A stretch of DNA of 63,466 nt from Bradyrhizobium sp. dw_411. Lineage in GTDB: Bacteria; Pseudomonadota; Alphaproteobacteria; Rhizobiales; Xanthobacteraceae. The position numbers and the translations under genes are program-made. This document shows positions 24,775 through 33,000 of the stretch, piece after piece; the first letter of the stretch is position 1, and each line of letters starts with the position of its first letter. Location of the stretch: contig NZ_JAAVUY010000030.1 in NCBI RefSeq assembly GCF_018449695.1, forward strand, positions 1 through 63,466, in the 5' to 3' direction. Below the pieces are notes generated by a model. That model was given only the letters and a program-made list of their open reading frames with translations. It was not told where the DNA came from and did not search any database.

Positions 24775-25195
24775 CGTTTCAATCCTTCCTTGTTCCGGGA
24801 ACACAACGGCGCGGCCCGTTCACGCCGGCACGCGCACACCCATGTTCGATTGCTGATACGGCGCTAACCGGCTGATCGCGCCGTTGTTCCTGACGACAGT
24901 GAAAACGCCGCCAGGGAACATCGGGAGCAACATCAAGAGGAACGTCGCGCGGAATACGAGGTGCGGCCAAACGCACCGGTTCGAGACTCGATTCCGGCGC
25001 CGCAACGCCTATCTAAGGCTTGTCCAGAACTTGGGGTGTCGCATCGATCCAGGGTGCAAGCTCGCGTTGTCAAGGGACTGCACAACGGGATGTTTTTGCC
25101 TTATGGGTCTTGGTTCCGGCGCCTTTTGCGGCCACCAGCCAATGATCGCTTCGGAAAAGGCCCGCAAATTGTTGCCGCCCCCGCCGGGAGGAAGA
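24775..25195. other. divergent intergenic region
   Basis: This 421-base region separates leftward DUF892 from the rightward YbhN-like gene. It holds an EcfG-type motif on the minus strand (24866-24890). On the plus strand an upstream open frame continues into the YbhN-like gene but is not conserved-looking. Nothing else was recognised. Confidence 0.5.
24866..24890 (-). promoter_or_regulatory. EcfG-type (general stress) promoter motif
   Basis: Read on the minus strand, GGAAC and GTT are separated by exactly 17 bases, the spacing of EcfG-dependent promoters in alphaproteobacteria. It lies 92 bases before the DUF892 start at 24774. Confidence 0.6.
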
Positions 25196-26302
25196 ATGCA
25201 TCGACTGCTGACCACGCTGCGGCGTGGCTTCAAGGAACGGATCGGATGGAAACGGGTCGGAATCGCCGCCAGCCTCCTCATCGTCGCCTTTGCAATCACG
25301 ACGCTGGTCCGCACCCTCAAGGGCGTCGATACCGGCGTGATCCTGACGGCGCTGACCGAGATTTCCCCGCACCGCATCGTGCTCGCCGCGCTGTGCGTGA
25401 TCGGCGCGTTCTGTACCCTGACATTCTATGATTTCTTTGCTCTGCGGACGATCGGCAAGAAGCATGTGCCCTACCGGATCGCCGCTTTGTCGAGCTTCAC
25501 CAGCTACTCGATCGGCCACAACATCGGCGCCACCGTATTCACCGGCGGCGCGATCCGTTTCCGGATCTATTCGGACTATGGGCTCAGCGCCGTCGATGTC
25601 GCCAAGATCTGCTTTCTCTCTGGCCTGACCTTCTGGCTCGGCAATACCTTCGTGCTCGGCATCGGCATGGCCTGGCATCCCTGGGCGGCCTCGGCGATGG
25701 ACCAGCTTCCGCCCCCGGTTAACAGGCTGATCGCGCTTGGCGCCCTCGCCGCCATTGTCGCCTACTTCGTCTGGTTGACGCTGGGTGAGAAGCGGCGCGA
25801 GCTCGGGCAAAACGGCTGGAAGGTAAGGCTGCCCTCGGCGCCGCTGACGCTGGTGCAAATCCTGATCGGCGTGGTCGATCTCGGCTTCTGCGCGCTGGCG
25901 ATGTATTTGCTGATGCCGATGCAGCCCGACATCGATTTCATTTCGCTGGCGGTGGTGTTCATCCTGGCGACCCTGCTCGGCTTCGCCAGTCACGCCCCGG
26001 GCTCCATCGGCGTGTTCGACGCCGCGATGCTGGTCGCGCTGCCTCAGTTCGGCAGGGAGCAATTGCTGGCGACGCTGGTGGTGTTCCGGATCCTGTACTT
26101 CATGATCCCGTTCGGCATCGCGATTTCCATCATGGGCGGGCGCGAATTATGGATGAGCGTGATCGTACCCTGGCAGAAGCGCCGCAAACTGAACGGAGCC
26201 TATCCGGCCCCGGTTCCGACCTCTGCGACCGTCCCTCGCCCGGTCGAAGCCGTCGAGAGCCTGCAGTCGCAGCAACGCGTGCGACGCTCATCAAAGATTT
26301 AA
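25196..26302 (+). CDS. YbhN/LPG-synthetase-like membrane protein (UPF0104)
   Basis: This 368-residue polytopic protein is related to the flippase half of MprF: about eight membrane segments, with FTSYSIGHNIGATVFTGGAI and ASHAPGSIGVFDAAML, both typical of the lysylphosphatidylglycerol synthase transmembrane family. The synthase domain is absent, so a lipid translocase or unknown role is likelier. The ATG at 25196 has GGGAGG 5 bases upstream. The last 50 residues are charged and cytosolic. Confidence 0.85.
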   Translation: MHRLLTTLRRGFKERIGWKRVGIAASLLIVAFAITTLVRTLKGVDTGVILTALTEISPHRIVLAALCVIGAFCTLTFYDFFALRTIGKKHVPYRIAALSSFTSYSIGHNIGATVFTGGAIRFRIYSDYGLSAVDVAKICFLSGLTFWLGNTFVLGIGMAWHPWAASAMDQLPPPVNRLIALGALAAIVAYFVWLTLGEKRRELGQNGWKVRLPSAPLTLVQILIGVVDLGFCALAMYLLMPMQPDIDFISLAVVFILATLLGFASHAPGSIGVFDAAMLVALPQFGREQLLATLVVFRILYFMIPFGIAISIMGGRELWMSVIVPWQKRRKLNGAYPAPVPTSATVPRPVEAVESLQSQQRVRRSSKI

Positions 26303-26375
26303 AGCGTTTTCGAGCGATAGCCTGTCCCGGACGTGATCCGGGATGGATACCGGTTGGCGTGAAACCCGGTCCGCT
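26303..26375. repeat. dispersed intergenic repeat, family A-related (copy 3)
   Basis: The element opens AAGCGTTTTCGAGCGATAG and closes CGGTCCGCTCTAG, with an inner inverted repeat GTCCCGGAC-GTGATCCGGGA and GGATACCGG. It shares the AGCGTTTTC and GCTCTAG ends with the 22936 and 28764 elements. It separates two convergent genes. Confidence 0.5.
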
Positions 26376-26969
26376 CTAGCGAGCCGGTGCTGGTGCAGGC
26401 GCGGTGGTCTTTTTCGCGTTGGCCGCAGGCGCCGGCGGCCTCATCGCAGGGGCCTGCGTCGGCAAATATTTGGCGACGATGGCGGGATCGACCGATGCCA
26501 TTTCGGTGTCCGGCAGACGTTGCCAGGTTTCATTCTTGCCGAGCAGCGGCGTGAGAACATAGCCACGCAGCGTAAGCTCCTGCCCGTCGGCGCTGACGCT
26601 CATCTTGGCCTTCCAGACTTCGCCATCGCGCGGATCGAGCACATTGCCGCCTTCGTATTCAAGGCCGTTGCGCTTCATGTTGCGGATGAAGGAAATGCCC
26701 GCCACCGGCGCATTCTTGCGATCATCTGTGCATTTCGAGCAGATCTCGCTGGGATCGAGCGGAAACGTCTTGGCGATCGCGCCTTCGAACATGCCGTCGT
26801 GATGATCGACCACGAGAACCCATATCACGGGCTTGCCTTTTTCGGACTTCTGCCACAGCCCCGCAGCCGTCACATCGGCGGCGCGCGCCGGAAGCGCCGC
26901 GACCAACAACATCGCAAGGCCGGTCACGATCGGCTTCGTCGGTCGCAATCTGGATACAGCATTCCACAT
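26376..26969 (-). CDS. exported DUF2147 protein
   Basis: This protein of about 197 residues has a Sec signal peptide (PIVTGLAMLLVAALPARA-A) and a DUF2147 domain starting DVTAAGLWQKSEKGKPVIWV, with two Cys in CSKC and the LRGYV motif. The C-terminal 35 residues are Ala/Pro/Lys-rich. Many DUF2147 proteins are periplasmic, of unknown function, with a lipocalin-like fold suggested. ATG at 26969 has AGG 8 bases upstream; ATG at 26975 is possible. Confidence 0.85.
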   Translation of the reverse strand: MWNAVSRLRPTKPIVTGLAMLLVAALPARAADVTAAGLWQKSEKGKPVIWVLVVDHHDGMFEGAIAKTFPLDPSEICSKCTDDRKNAPVAGISFIRNMKRNGLEYEGGNVLDPRDGEVWKAKMSVSADGQELTLRGYVLTPLLGKNETWQRLPDTEMASVDPAIVAKYLPTQAPAMRPPAPAANAKKTTAPAPAPAR

Positions 26970-27120
26970 CGTCATCACCTGCCAGCCTCTCAAACGATGC
27001 CGGAGATTACGGCCATTTGGCCGACGGTTCCAGTACCTCGCTTCGGATATCAAGTGTCCTGCAACGACGCCGTGTTGCCACAAATGTGTCGCAACGGACT
27101 CGCCTTGCGTATCGTGCCGT

Positions 27121-28149
27121 TCAATTGACCCCGAGCTTCTTCTGCAGGCTTGAGGACGATGTCGTGTACTGAAACACCAGCCGCTTTTCCGGATAGATGT
27201 AACGATGCGCCTTCTGGGCCATCAGCGATCCCTCGTGGAATCCGCACAGGATCAACTTCAGCTTGCCGGGATAGGTATTAATATCGCCGATCGCGAAGAT
27301 ACCGGGCACGCTGGTCTCGAACGCCGAGGTCTCGACCGGCACCAGATTGTTCTCAAGCTCGATGCCCCAATTTGCGACCGGGCCGAGCTTCATGGTGAGA
27401 CCGAAGAACGGGAGCATGGTGTCGCATTCGATCTTCGAAAGCGCGTTGTCATTGCCCTTGACGGTGGCGCCGGCGAGCTTGCCGCCTTCGCCATGGAGTT
27501 CCGTGACCTGGCCGATCTTCAACTCCAGTTTCCCGGAAGAAACCAGCGCACGCATCTGTTCGACACTGTGCGGCGCGGCGCGGAAATCGTCACGCCGGTG
27601 CAGCAGCGTCACGCGCCTGGCGATCGGATGCAAATTCAGCGTCCAGTCCAGCGCGGAATCGCCGCCGCCGACGATCAGCAGATCCTTGTCGCGGAACTGT
27701 TCCATCTTGCGCACCGCATAAAACACCGAGGAGCCTTCATAGGCTTCGATGCCCGGCACCGGCGGGCGCTTCGGCTGGAATGAACCGCCACCGGCAGAGA
27801 TCACGACCACCTTGCACTCGAACACCTGGCCGGCATCGGTGGTGACACGGAAACCGGGATCGCCGATCTTCTCGATCGACTCCACCATCTCGTTGAGATG
27901 GAAGGTCGGATTGAACGGCTTGATCTGCTCCATCAGCGCATCGGTCAGGCCCTGGCCGGTGACCAGGGGAATGCCGGGGATGTCGTAGATCGGCTTCTCC
28001 GGATACAGTTCGGCGCATTGGCCGCCGATCTTGTCGAGAATGTCGACAAGATGCACCTTCATATCGAGCAGGCCCAGTTCGAAAACGGCAAACAGCCCGC
28101 AGGGGCCCGCGCCGATAATCAGCACATCGGTTTTGATCGTTTCGCTCAT
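27121..28149 (-). CDS. ferredoxin-NADP(+) reductase, thioredoxin-reductase-like type
   Basis: This 342-residue FAD protein has two dinucleotide folds: DVLIIGAGPCGLFAVFELG for FAD and DLLIVGGGDSALDWTLNL for NADPH, with HRRDDFRA. The redox CxxC of thioredoxin reductase is absent, and the C-terminal extension FQYTTSSSSLQKKLGV matches the FNR type found in Rhodopseudomonas, Bradyrhizobium and Bacillus YumC. It passes electrons between NADPH and ferredoxin. A 2Fe-2S ferredoxin gene lies 0.7 kb away at 28857. Confidence 0.93.
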   Translation of the reverse strand: MSETIKTDVLIIGAGPCGLFAVFELGLLDMKVHLVDILDKIGGQCAELYPEKPIYDIPGIPLVTGQGLTDALMEQIKPFNPTFHLNEMVESIEKIGDPGFRVTTDAGQVFECKVVVISAGGGSFQPKRPPVPGIEAYEGSSVFYAVRKMEQFRDKDLLIVGGGDSALDWTLNLHPIARRVTLLHRRDDFRAAPHSVEQMRALVSSGKLELKIGQVTELHGEGGKLAGATVKGNDNALSKIECDTMLPFFGLTMKLGPVANWGIELENNLVPVETSAFETSVPGIFAIGDINTYPGKLKLILCGFHEGSLMAQKAHRYIYPEKRLVFQYTTSSSSLQKKLGVN

Positions 28150-28306
28150 ATCGCTTCTTTTCAGTTGGACATCCCGTCAGGCTGCGCCTGTCTAACCAAG
28201 CCAGGCCAGCGAGGAAAGCCATAATATGCCCGGAGCGGCCGCGGCAACCCCTTGCCGCCGCTCGACAACTGCGCTGTAAGGGCAAGAAAATTGAGGAGAT
28301 CATCTC

Positions 28307-28762
28307 GTGAACGCCCCTGCCCGTCTCGATTCAACGCCGCGGCTCGATGATTTCCCCTACCGGCTGTCGGACAATGTGCGTTTTGCCGATCTCGACCCCA
28401 ATCAGCACGTCAACAATGCGGTTTATGCGACCTATTTCGAAACCGGCCGCGTCACGCTGATGAAGGACCGCAGCTACGGGTTGATGCCGGCGGGCCTCGC
28501 CTGGATCATGGTGCGGCTCGATATTCATTTTCGCGCCGAACTGCGCTGGCCGGGCAAGATCGAGATGGGGCTCGGCGTCTCGAAATTCGGTCGAACGTCT
28601 GTGACCTTCGATCAAGTGGTGTTTTCGGAAGGAAAATGCGTGGCGTCGGCGCAGTCGGTCACGGTGCTGATCGACGGGGCGACGCGCAAACCGACGCCGC
28701 TGACGCCCGAGATCCTCACGAATTTCCAGCCCTGGCTGCGGCGCGGCGTGGACGCCGCGTAA
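28307..28762 (+). CDS. acyl-CoA thioesterase, hotdog fold
   Basis: This 151-residue 4HBT-family protein contains the active-site segment VRFADLDPNQHVNNAVYATYFETGR (Asp in DLDPNQHVNN is the usual catalytic acid) and RTSVTFDQVVF. It hydrolyses an acyl-CoA in the cytosol; the chain length is unknown. The start is GTG at 28307 with GAGGAG upstream. It lies between the FNR and ferredoxin genes but on the opposite strand. Confidence 0.88.
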   Translation: MNAPARLDSTPRLDDFPYRLSDNVRFADLDPNQHVNNAVYATYFETGRVTLMKDRSYGLMPAGLAWIMVRLDIHFRAELRWPGKIEMGLGVSKFGRTSVTFDQVVFSEGKCVASAQSVTVLIDGATRKPTPLTPEILTNFQPWLRRGVDAA

Positions 28763-28763
28763 C

Positions 28764-28857
28764 ACAGCGTTTTCAAGCGAAGTGGGAACCGGTTCGCGTC
28801 AAGAAAATGCGTCCAAACAAAAGAGCGTCGATCCTGATTCAATCAGAACCGAAGCGC
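28764..28857. repeat. dispersed intergenic repeat, family A (copy 4)
   Basis: The element contains GCGTTTTCAAGCGAAGTGGG, AACCGGTTCGCGTCAAG, AAAATGCGTCCAAACAAAA and the terminal hairpin CTGATTCAATCAG with AACCGAAGCGC. It is the reverse-oriented relative of the 22936 element. Confidence 0.7.
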
Positions 28858-29177
28858 TAAGCTTGCCGCTCCGGCGTCGAGACGATGAGGCCGTCGAGTT
28901 CGTCGCTCACCTTGATCTGGCACGACAGCCGCGAATTCGGCCGCACGTCGAAGCCGAAATCCAGCATGTCCTCTTCCATCGGGGTCGGGCCGCCGACCTT
29001 TTCGCGCCAGGCCTCGTCGACATAGACATGGCAGGTCGCGCAGGCGCAGGCGCCACCGCATTCGGCCTCGATGCCCGGGATCGCATTGCGGATCGCCGCT
29101 TCCATGACGGTAGCGCCGTTTTCAACGTCAATAATGCGGGTTTCGCCGGAATGGTCGACAAAGCTGATCTTGGCCAT
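28857..29177 (-). CDS. 2Fe-2S ferredoxin (adrenodoxin type)
   Basis: This 106-residue ferredoxin has the cluster motif C-x5-C-x2-C in ECGGACACATCHVYV and the distant fourth Cys in RLSCQIKV. It begins MAKISFVDHSGETR. It is an electron carrier of the type that serves P450 or Rieske oxygenases and iron-sulfur assembly. The nearby reductase at 27121 is a plausible electron donor, by location only. Confidence 0.93.
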   Translation of the reverse strand: MAKISFVDHSGETRIIDVENGATVMEAAIRNAIPGIEAECGGACACATCHVYVDEAWREKVGGPTPMEEDMLDFGFDVRPNSRLSCQIKVSDELDGLIVSTPERQA

Positions 29178-29296
29178 GGGTGCTCGTACTGCCGGATGAG
29201 AGAGGTCCGGGTTGTCCTATAACGGGTCGATCCGCTCTGCGCTAGCGGCCGGAATGAAAAGCTGGGCTTTGTCCGGGCCTGTCGTTTCCGGCCGGA

Positions 29297-29674
29297 TCAG
29301 GACCGGTGCAGGATCGCATCGATGGTCGAGCGGACCCGTGCGACGGCATCGCCGAGTTCGGCGAGCACTTGCGCCGGATCGTCGCTGCGCCGGATCAGGG
29401 CTTCCAGAGCCTCCGCCGCATCGGCGACGCCAAACGCGCCGATCGCGCGCGCCGACCCCTTCAGCGTATGCGCCAGCGCGCCCGCGTCCTCGGGCATGGT
29501 TTCGAGCATGACGATCAGACTGCCAGCCTGGGCCGAGAACATCGCCAGCACCTCGCGCTCAAGGCCGGCATCGCCAAGCGTCATGCGCTTGAGATGTTCG
29601 ATATCGATCGGACCGTCATCGGGGGCGAGTGGCGGCGATGGCATCCATTCAATCCGTTCCAGATGAAGCGACAT
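29297..29674 (-). CDS. histidine phosphotransfer (HPt) domain protein
   Basis: This 125-residue protein has a single HPt four-helix bundle; the phosphorylatable His is in AHTLKGSARAIGAFGVAD. It probably relays a phosphoryl group between a hybrid kinase and a response regulator; neither partner is nearby. ATG at 29674 is favoured; 29644 is an alternative, and the frame from 29746 is not conserved. It is divergent from the giant GPR-like gene and shares a promoter region with it. Confidence 0.85.
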   Translation of the reverse strand: MSLHLERIEWMPSPPLAPDDGPIDIEHLKRMTLGDAGLEREVLAMFSAQAGSLIVMLETMPEDAGALAHTLKGSARAIGAFGVADAAEALEALIRRSDDPAQVLAELGDAVARVRSTIDAILHRS

Positions 29675-30083
29675 GGCGATTATCCAAATTGGCCCCGCTT
29701 GCAGAGAAGTTTTGCGCTGACCGCGAAGTTTCGGCCAGCCAATCACGGAAATGGTTAACAGAACGTTTGAGGTATTTGCCGCAAGTTCGCCGTTTTTTCG
29801 GCGAAGAGTTGCCCCAATTAAGCAAAGCGAACGCGAATTTTGAGGTCTCGTAAGGCTTTACGGCTTTGCGCTGTTAACGATGATTAAGATTGTATTAATC
29901 GCGGCCATTTCATTCGAGCCGCTCAGCCAATAGGATGTTTGCGGATGTAGCGGACAAGCCGGTCGTCAAGGCCGTGCTTTCGCGCCGTTCACGGGTTCGA
30001 GCTTGCGGGGGCAAAACGCAAACTTGGACAGAACGCCGCGAAAACTCCGACGCGTAAAAGTAAAATGAGGGCTCAGACTCAAC
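29675..30083. other. divergent intergenic region upstream of the giant repeat gene
   Basis: This 409-base AT-richer region holds a consensus CtrA box (29884-29898), an overlapping TTAA-N6-TTAA and a weaker TTAA-N7-TTTG at about 29755. No gene is apparent. Confidence 0.55.
29884..29898. promoter_or_regulatory. consensus CtrA box TTAA-N7-TTAA
   Basis: TTAAGATTGTATTAA has two exact TTAA half-sites seven bases apart. It lies 185 bases before the giant gene at 30084 and 209 bases before the HPt gene start. Cell-cycle control by CtrA fits a polar growth protein. Confidence 0.6.
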
Positions 30084-33000
30084 ATGGCGAACAATCCCAA
30101 AAAGGTCAAAGACCCTACCGAAGTCGCGCTTTCTGCCATTCAGGAAGCCCTCAATATCGGCGACGCGCCGATGTCCGACAATTCGCGCAGTTCGATACAC
30201 AGCGAACCGCCATTGATGAATTCGCCCGCGCCATCGTCTTACGACGAGCCTGCTTTCGACACCCGCGACGTCAGGCCGAGCAATGACCGCCCGGTATTCG
30301 ATCCCATTGAAGAGCCGCGCTCGAGCCGCCGTGCCGCCAATGACGATCGCGAAACCATCGGCCAGATTCTGCAGGCCATCCAGAAGGGCCGCCCCGCTCA
30401 AGGTATGCGCACGACATTCACCGTCGTCGCGGGCTTATGGGTCGTCGGCTGCGGCATGCTCACAATCGGCTTTCTGCCCTCACTGCAGGCCGCGATCGGT
30501 CAGGGCGCCGGCGGAACGCTGGCGGTGGCCGGCCTGGCCGCCTTGTTCTTCGTGCCGATCGCCCTGTTTTATTTCATGGCGAGTTTGGCCTGGCGCGGCC
30601 AGGAGATGCGCATGATTGCGCAATCGATGGCACAGGTCGCGATCCGTTTCTCGGAGCCCGAAAGCGCCGCCAGCGATTCGATGGTGACAGTCGGTCAGGC
30701 GATCCGCCGCGAAGTCGCGGCGATGGGCGACGGCGTGGAACGCGCCATCGCGCGCGCCGGCGAACTTGAAACGCTGGTTGCCAATGAAGTCTCCGCGCTG
30801 GAACGCGCCTACAGCGACAACGAGGTGCGGATCCGCGCCTTGCTGCAGGACATCGCCCATCAGCGCGACAATCTGGTCGGACAGGCCGAGCAGGTTCGCA
30901 GCGCCATCTCCGGCGTGCAGATCGACCTTCGCCACGACATCGCGCTGATCTCGGACGCGATTGCGTCGCGGGTCGACGAAGTCGCCAAGAGCATCACCGG
31001 CGCGCTGGAAGAGCGCGGCAGTCACATCACCAGCGCGCTCGGCAATGCCGGCGACAACATGATCCTGGCGCTCGGCGAGCGAGGCGGCGACCTGCTCGAC
31101 CGGCTCGAGGAAGCCAGCGCGGAAACCACCCGCGCCGTGCTCGACGCCAGCGAGCGCCTCACCACCAGCCTGAATTTCAAGACCGGCCACGTCCATGACG
31201 AGTTCGTCGAACTGGCCGACCGCGTGCACGAGATGCTGAACGAGCGGATCGACCGCATCACATCGGAATTCGAACAGCGTTCGTCGACCATCGTCGACGG
31301 CATTTCGGACCGGACCGAACAGGTCCATGACTCCCTGAAGAATTCCAGCGACTCCCTGCTGCTGGAGCTCGAACTGCGCAGCGGCGATCTCGTCAGCAAG
31401 ATCGACGACGCCGGCAACCGCCTCGCGACCCAGATCATGAGTTCCGGCGACAAGGCCAGCGACGCGCTCGACGTGACCGTGAACTCGCTGGTGGCGAAGG
31501 TCGTCAGCCAGACCGAGAACGCGCACGACTCACTCAGCCTGCAGATGAGCGCCTTCGACGAACTGGTGAAGAACCAGGGCGGAGAACTGGTCGAAAAATT
31601 CGCCCGCGACAGCGGCACACTCGGCGCGCTGATTACCCGCCACATCTCGGAGTTCGACCGCACCGTCAAAACCTTCGGCGGCGAAATCGTCGATCGCATG
31701 GGTCAGCGCACCCAGGACATCCATGAATCGCTCAAGACCTATGTCGACACTTTCGATACCCGCCTGACCTCGAATGGCGGCGAGATCACCGCGTCGCTGG
31801 ACCAGCGCCTCGTGCAATTCGAGACCACGCTCGGAAACCGCGTCGCCCATCTAGACACCTCGCTCGACACCAAGATCAAATCCTTCGACGAATCGATCGA
31901 CGGCCGGCTCAAGTCGCTTGAGGAGACCTTCGACACACGGGCGAAGTCCGTCACCGAGACCATCGACACCAGACTGGACTCGCTACACTCATCGCTGACC
32001 GATGGCGCCTCGCAGGTGATCCAGTCGATCGACTCGCGCCTGACGTCGCTGACCTCGTCCCTGACCGATGGGGCTTCGCAAGCGCTCAACTCGGTCGACT
32101 CCCGCCTGACTTCGCTGACCTCGTCGCTGACCGACGGCGCCTCGCAGGCCCTCAACTCGATCGACTCTCGCCTCACCGCGTTGAATTCGTCGTTGACCGA
32201 CGGCGCCACGCAAGCGATCCACGCGATCGATTCTCGCCTCACACTGCTCACCTCTTCGCTCACCGACGGCACCGCCCAGGCGATCGCCGCCGTCGACCAG
32301 CGCATCACCAACGTGACCGAAACCATCGACGGCCGCAGCACCCACTTGACCGACACCATCACGGCGCGGTTCCAGGAAATCCATCAGGGCATCGAAACCC
32401 GGGTCGGTGAAGTGGCTTCCGATATCGACACGCGCGTCGCGCAGTTCGAAGACTTGCTGGGTTCGCGCATCGAAGCCGTGGCCGGCCGCATCGAGAGCAG
32501 CGGACGCCAGGCCAGCGACGATCTGATGGCCCGCGCCGAGGAATTGTCGCTCGGGATCAAGTCCCATGTCGAAGATGCGGAACGCTCGCTGACCAACCTC
32601 GTGGTCAACACCAGCGAAACCATCCAGACCGGCGCCCGCTCCGCGCAACAGGCCCTGCTGGCGGTGTCGACCGACGTCGGCGCCCAGCTACAGCTCACCT
32701 CGGCGGAAGTCGAGCGCACGCTCACGGCCGTCGGCAGCAGTTCCGCGAATTCGATCCTCATTAGTGCACGCGATGCCCAGTCCGGCCTCCTGACGGCCTC
32801 ATCTGATGTCGCCGAGCAAATCAAGACGCTGTCGGCCGACGTCGAGCGGACGCTCTCGGCTGCCGGTTCGGCAACCGCCGGTTCGATCGTCACCGGCGCA
32901 CGCGAAGCACAGACGACCCTGGTCGCGGCTTCCGCGGACGCGGCCAGCCAGGTCAAGTCGCTGGCTGCCGATGTCGAACGCTCGCTCTCCGCCGTCGGTT

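Noticed and set aside
24797..24819. GGAAC...GTT on the plus strand considered as an EcfG promoter
   Set aside because: The spacing is 15 bases rather than 16-17 and no suitable gene start follows closely.
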